46,580 nt of DNA, taken from an uncultured Acidobacteriota bacterium. Lineage in GTDB: Bacteria > Acidobacteriota > Terriglobia > Bryobacterales > Bryobacteraceae. Both the position numbers and the translations under genes were made by a program. The stretch is taken from contig CADECY010000013.1 of NCBI GenBank assembly GCA_902825945.1, forward strand, positions 1 through 46,580, in the 5' to 3' direction. Under the pieces are notes generated by a model, which did not search any database, was not told where the DNA came from, and saw nothing but the letters and a program-made list of their open reading frames with translations. Of the stretch, positions 44,729-46,580 are shown one piece after another (the first letter of the stretch is position 1; the number at the start of each line of letters is the position of its first letter).

Positions 44729-46300
44729 ATGGAAGGGCGTTGCCGACGTTGCGGTGAAAAGTTGAGCCTCCTGCAAAGGCTCCAAGGGCAGGACTTTTGC
44801 TCGCCCGAGCACAAGGCCGAGTTCCAGCGGGAGCAGGAGGAGATGGCGCTGGCGCGCCTGCAGCAAACCGCGAGCAATCTCAAGAAGCCCGAAGCCAAGT
44901 CGGTCTCCAAGACAGGGCTGCGCGAAGTCTCGTCGATCTCTCAATCCGCGATCGAGCTGAAGCGTGAGACCACGCCACCGATGGCGAGGTTTCTCGAATT
45001 CTGGCACACCACGACAATCCTTCCGCCCTTGCCTCCGGAGTTGCGGGAAGAGGACCTCACCGTTCACCCGAAAGTGCCCGGCGCGAAGCGGCATGAGACA
45101 TCCGCTTTCCGCCAGGCGCTTACACAGCTACCGCTCAGTGTGAAGGTGGCGCGGGGCGACGTCAACACGATTCTGTCGCCGCGAACCAGTTCGATCCTGG
45201 TCACGCCGGCGCCCTCGGTTGGCGCCTGGACGGTGGCGTTGGAGCCATTCCCATGGGCGGCGAAGGCGATGATTCTCGACCAGGGGCCGCCCGAGGCGGG
45301 CCTAGTCCAGATCACGTCGCTTCGAGCGCGCGTCTACGAGCCGGCCGTGCGATGGCTCGAGCCGTCCGATGTCGATCTGGCGATTCCGGCGCCCCGTGCT
45401 TCCGCCTCCTGTCTCACGGGTTGGAGTTCTCCGAGCCTCGCCGCGCCCATTCGTCCTATGTCTCTCGCGGCCCTGCCTCGTCTCTGTGACTGGCATGGAG
45501 GCGTGCGAGGATCCGAGGGCCATATCGCGACCGTCGTGCCGCCGGCCATCGAGGGTCATGGCGGACAGCGGCCAACGTCCAGCCGCCTCGCGCCAGACTT
45601 TGCTGGTACGATCGCTGCCCGCGTCCGCTTCGGATACCGGCGGCCGCGCCGCGTCCGGATTCAGGCGGCAGCCGAGGATGTCTTTGCGGCACCAGTCATC
45701 CGGGACGCTTCCTTGTCGATCTCGAGCCCGTTGCTTGCCTGGCCCGCGAGCCCCGCGCGGAGGCTCACGGCGGGCGCGGCGAAAGCCCCAGCCCGGCCGC
45801 TTCCCCACTTTGCCGCGGTTCCGGTTCCGGTGCGTCCGATCGGTTACGGGTACACACCCGACCTCACCCCGATTGCGATCACGGCCAACTGGCTGGCGGC
45901 CAACGTTCCGCTACCGGTGGCTCCAGCCGATGCCCAACGGGTGACCGCGCCGAACCCTGGCCTCGCGGCAGAGTTTACCGTGCCCGTGCCCAGCCACCCA
46001 GCCGCTGGCACGCGGCTCGACTGCTCAGCGTCCAACTGGGCAATTCCGCCCGTGGCACCCAGTGTCGGAATGAGTTGGCGAATCTCGGCAAACACGGCGC
46101 TGGTGCCCGCCGGTCCCGAACAGCACGGCGATTTCGCTCCCGCGCCTCGGGTCGCGTCGCGCTTGACCTCGATGAGGGCTTCAGTCCCCTCGATGCGGCG
46201 CAGAATCAGAATGGAGGTTCGCCTGGAGCCCCCGAAGCCAGCCCCGTGGTTCGAACCGTTGACCTGTGCGTTCGGAGGTGATCCATATGGCTCTCGCTGA
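44729..46300 (+). CDS. Uncharacterised protein with N-terminal treble-clef-like zinc finger
   Basis: Protein of 523 residues, no signal peptide. The first 32 residues have C5-x2-C8 and C24-x3-H28 (CRRCGEKL, FCSPEHKAEF), a zinc-binding layout like that of YacG or FCS-type fingers with His in place of the last Cys. A basic, charged helix follows (about 29-80). The rest is Pro/Ala-rich with scattered short beta patterns and no membrane helix or catalytic motif; Cys are few. I do not recognise its function. The last 14 bases overlap the start of a TPR gene with a very strong ribosome site, so the two are a unit. A protein-binding or nucleic-acid-binding scaffold is possible. The element at 44600-44632 may control it. 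Confidence 0.75.
   Translation: MEGRCRRCGEKLSLLQRLQGQDFCSPEHKAEFQREQEEMALARLQQTASNLKKPEAKSVSKTGLREVSSISQSAIELKRETTPPMARFLEFWHTTTILPPLPPELREEDLTVHPKVPGAKRHETSAFRQALTQLPLSVKVARGDVNTILSPRTSSILVTPAPSVGAWTVALEPFPWAAKAMILDQGPPEAGLVQITSLRARVYEPAVRWLEPSDVDLAIPAPRASASCLTGWSSPSLAAPIRPMSLAALPRLCDWHGGVRGSEGHIATVVPPAIEGHGGQRPTSSRLAPDFAGTIAARVRFGYRRPRRVRIQAAAEDVFAAPVIRDASLSISSPLLAWPASPARRLTAGAAKAPARPLPHFAAVPVPVRPIGYGYTPDLTPIAITANWLAANVPLPVAPADAQRVTAPNPGLAAEFTVPVPSHPAAGTRLDCSASNWAIPPVAPSVGMSWRISANTALVPAGPEQHGDFAPAPRVASRLTSMRASVPSMRRRIRMEVRLEPPKPAPWFEPLTCAFGGDPYGSR
46274..46284 (+). promoter_or_regulatory. Near-perfect Shine-Dalgarno of the TPR gene
   Basis: GGAGGTGATCC is complementary over eleven bases to the usual end of bacterial 16S rRNA (GGATCACCTCC). 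GGAGG ends 8 bp before the ATG at 46287, inside the end of the zinc-finger gene. This decides the start and predicts unusually strong initiation. Confidence 0.85.
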
Positions 46301-46580
46301 AACCTTTCCCGGAAGTGGTTTCCGGAAACTGGTTCGCCAGTTGAAGGTGGATGACCTCAGCCAGAAGGCGCTGCACGTGGTCTCTCCAGACGACGTTTCT
46401 TCCGGTCCGGATGCCGGACCAACCGCTCCGAGGATGGACCCGGCCATATTCCTCGAGGAGGGCCTGGCCGCCGCTGCCCTGGCGATGGAAGACTACCGCG
46501 CGGTGGCTCGCCACTGCTCGCAACTGGTCCAGATCTGCCCGACGCATTTCGAGGCCTGGTTCAATCTGGGAATGGCCCGG
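46287..46580 (+). CDS. TPR-repeat protein, partial at the window edge
   Basis: At least 98 residues; the gene continues past 46580. It starts MALAETFPGSGFRKLVRQLK, without a signal peptide. Residues about 55-98 form the start of a tetratricopeptide array: EEGLAAAALAMEDYRAVARHC, then VQICPTHFEAWFNLGMAR, with the typical W-x-N-L-G-x-A pattern. The ATG at 46287 lies inside the end of the zinc-finger gene and has an exceptional ribosome site, so it should be made together with, and perhaps in excess of, that protein. It probably mediates protein contacts. The rest of the domain order cannot be seen. Confidence 0.8.
   Translation, partial: MALAETFPGSGFRKLVRQLKVDDLSQKALHVVSPDDVSSGPDAGPTAPRMDPAIFLEEGLAAAALAMEDYRAVARHCSQLVQICPTHFEAWFNLGMAR

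Overview
The window looks like a chromosomal piece of an Acidobacteriota genome, most like the Solibacter/Bryobacter group. This is inferred from gene content: high GC; three very large Oar-like TonB-dependent receptors with an N-terminal carboxypeptidase-regulatory-like domain; DUF1080 and DUF3500 proteins; a CBM9-cytochrome c fusion; an ECF sigma factor paired with a TPR-bearing Ser/Thr kinase; and a PEP-CTERM protein. No rRNA, tRNA, CRISPR array, prophage or intact insertion sequence was seen.

Layout. 1-1.84 kb: a LuxR-type response regulator whose receiver has lost its phospho-acceptor Asp, divergent from a GAF-like/receiver protein with intact residues. 1.84-4.9 kb: an exported redox pair on the minus strand (CBM9-dihaem cytochrome, PQQ-type propeller). 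4.9-6.7 kb: an exported RidA-like protein, a small membrane-anchored hypothetical protein, a 36-bp copy of the RidA gene 3' end and a broken DUF695-like gene. 6.9-13.4 kb: Oar-like receptor, divergent DUF3500 protein and aldo/keto reductase, then a secreted VirB10-like protein. 13.4-15.3 kb: a tight operon of an APS kinase with a degenerate ATP-sulfurylase front, a rhodanese, and an ArsC/Spx-like protein whose first active-site Cys codon is UGA. The last gene is a strong selenoprotein candidate, and it is the most interesting item here. 15.3-21.5 kb: secreted protein, dihaem oxidoreductase, TPR Ser/Thr kinase and ECF sigma factor. 21.6-25.9 kb: peroxiredoxin-aldehyde dehydrogenase operon, PEP-CTERM protein, TPR-like secreted protein. 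26-34.4 kb: second Oar-like receptor, pyruvate phosphate dikinase, arylsulfotransferase-like protein. 34.6-38.7 kb: GNAT, ECF sigma with a long C-terminal extension, DUF1080 protein, DUF1015 protein. 38.8-46.58 kb: TadG/TadE-like pair, RtcB, third Oar-like receptor, a zinc-finger protein and a TPR gene cut by the window edge.

How the genes fit together. Much of the window is envelope and export biology: TonB uptake, c-type cytochromes, secreted hydrolase-like and sorting-tagged proteins. Around it sit redox and sulfur chemistry (peroxiredoxin, APS kinase, rhodanese, ArsC-like protein, RidA) and several regulators. A recurring sequence trait is a -10 hexamer, often of extended TGnTAnnnT form, lying only 6-9 bp before a start codon that has no usable Shine-Dalgarno sequence. 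This suggests leaderless mRNAs. Functional links between neighbours are inferred from spacing and strand only.
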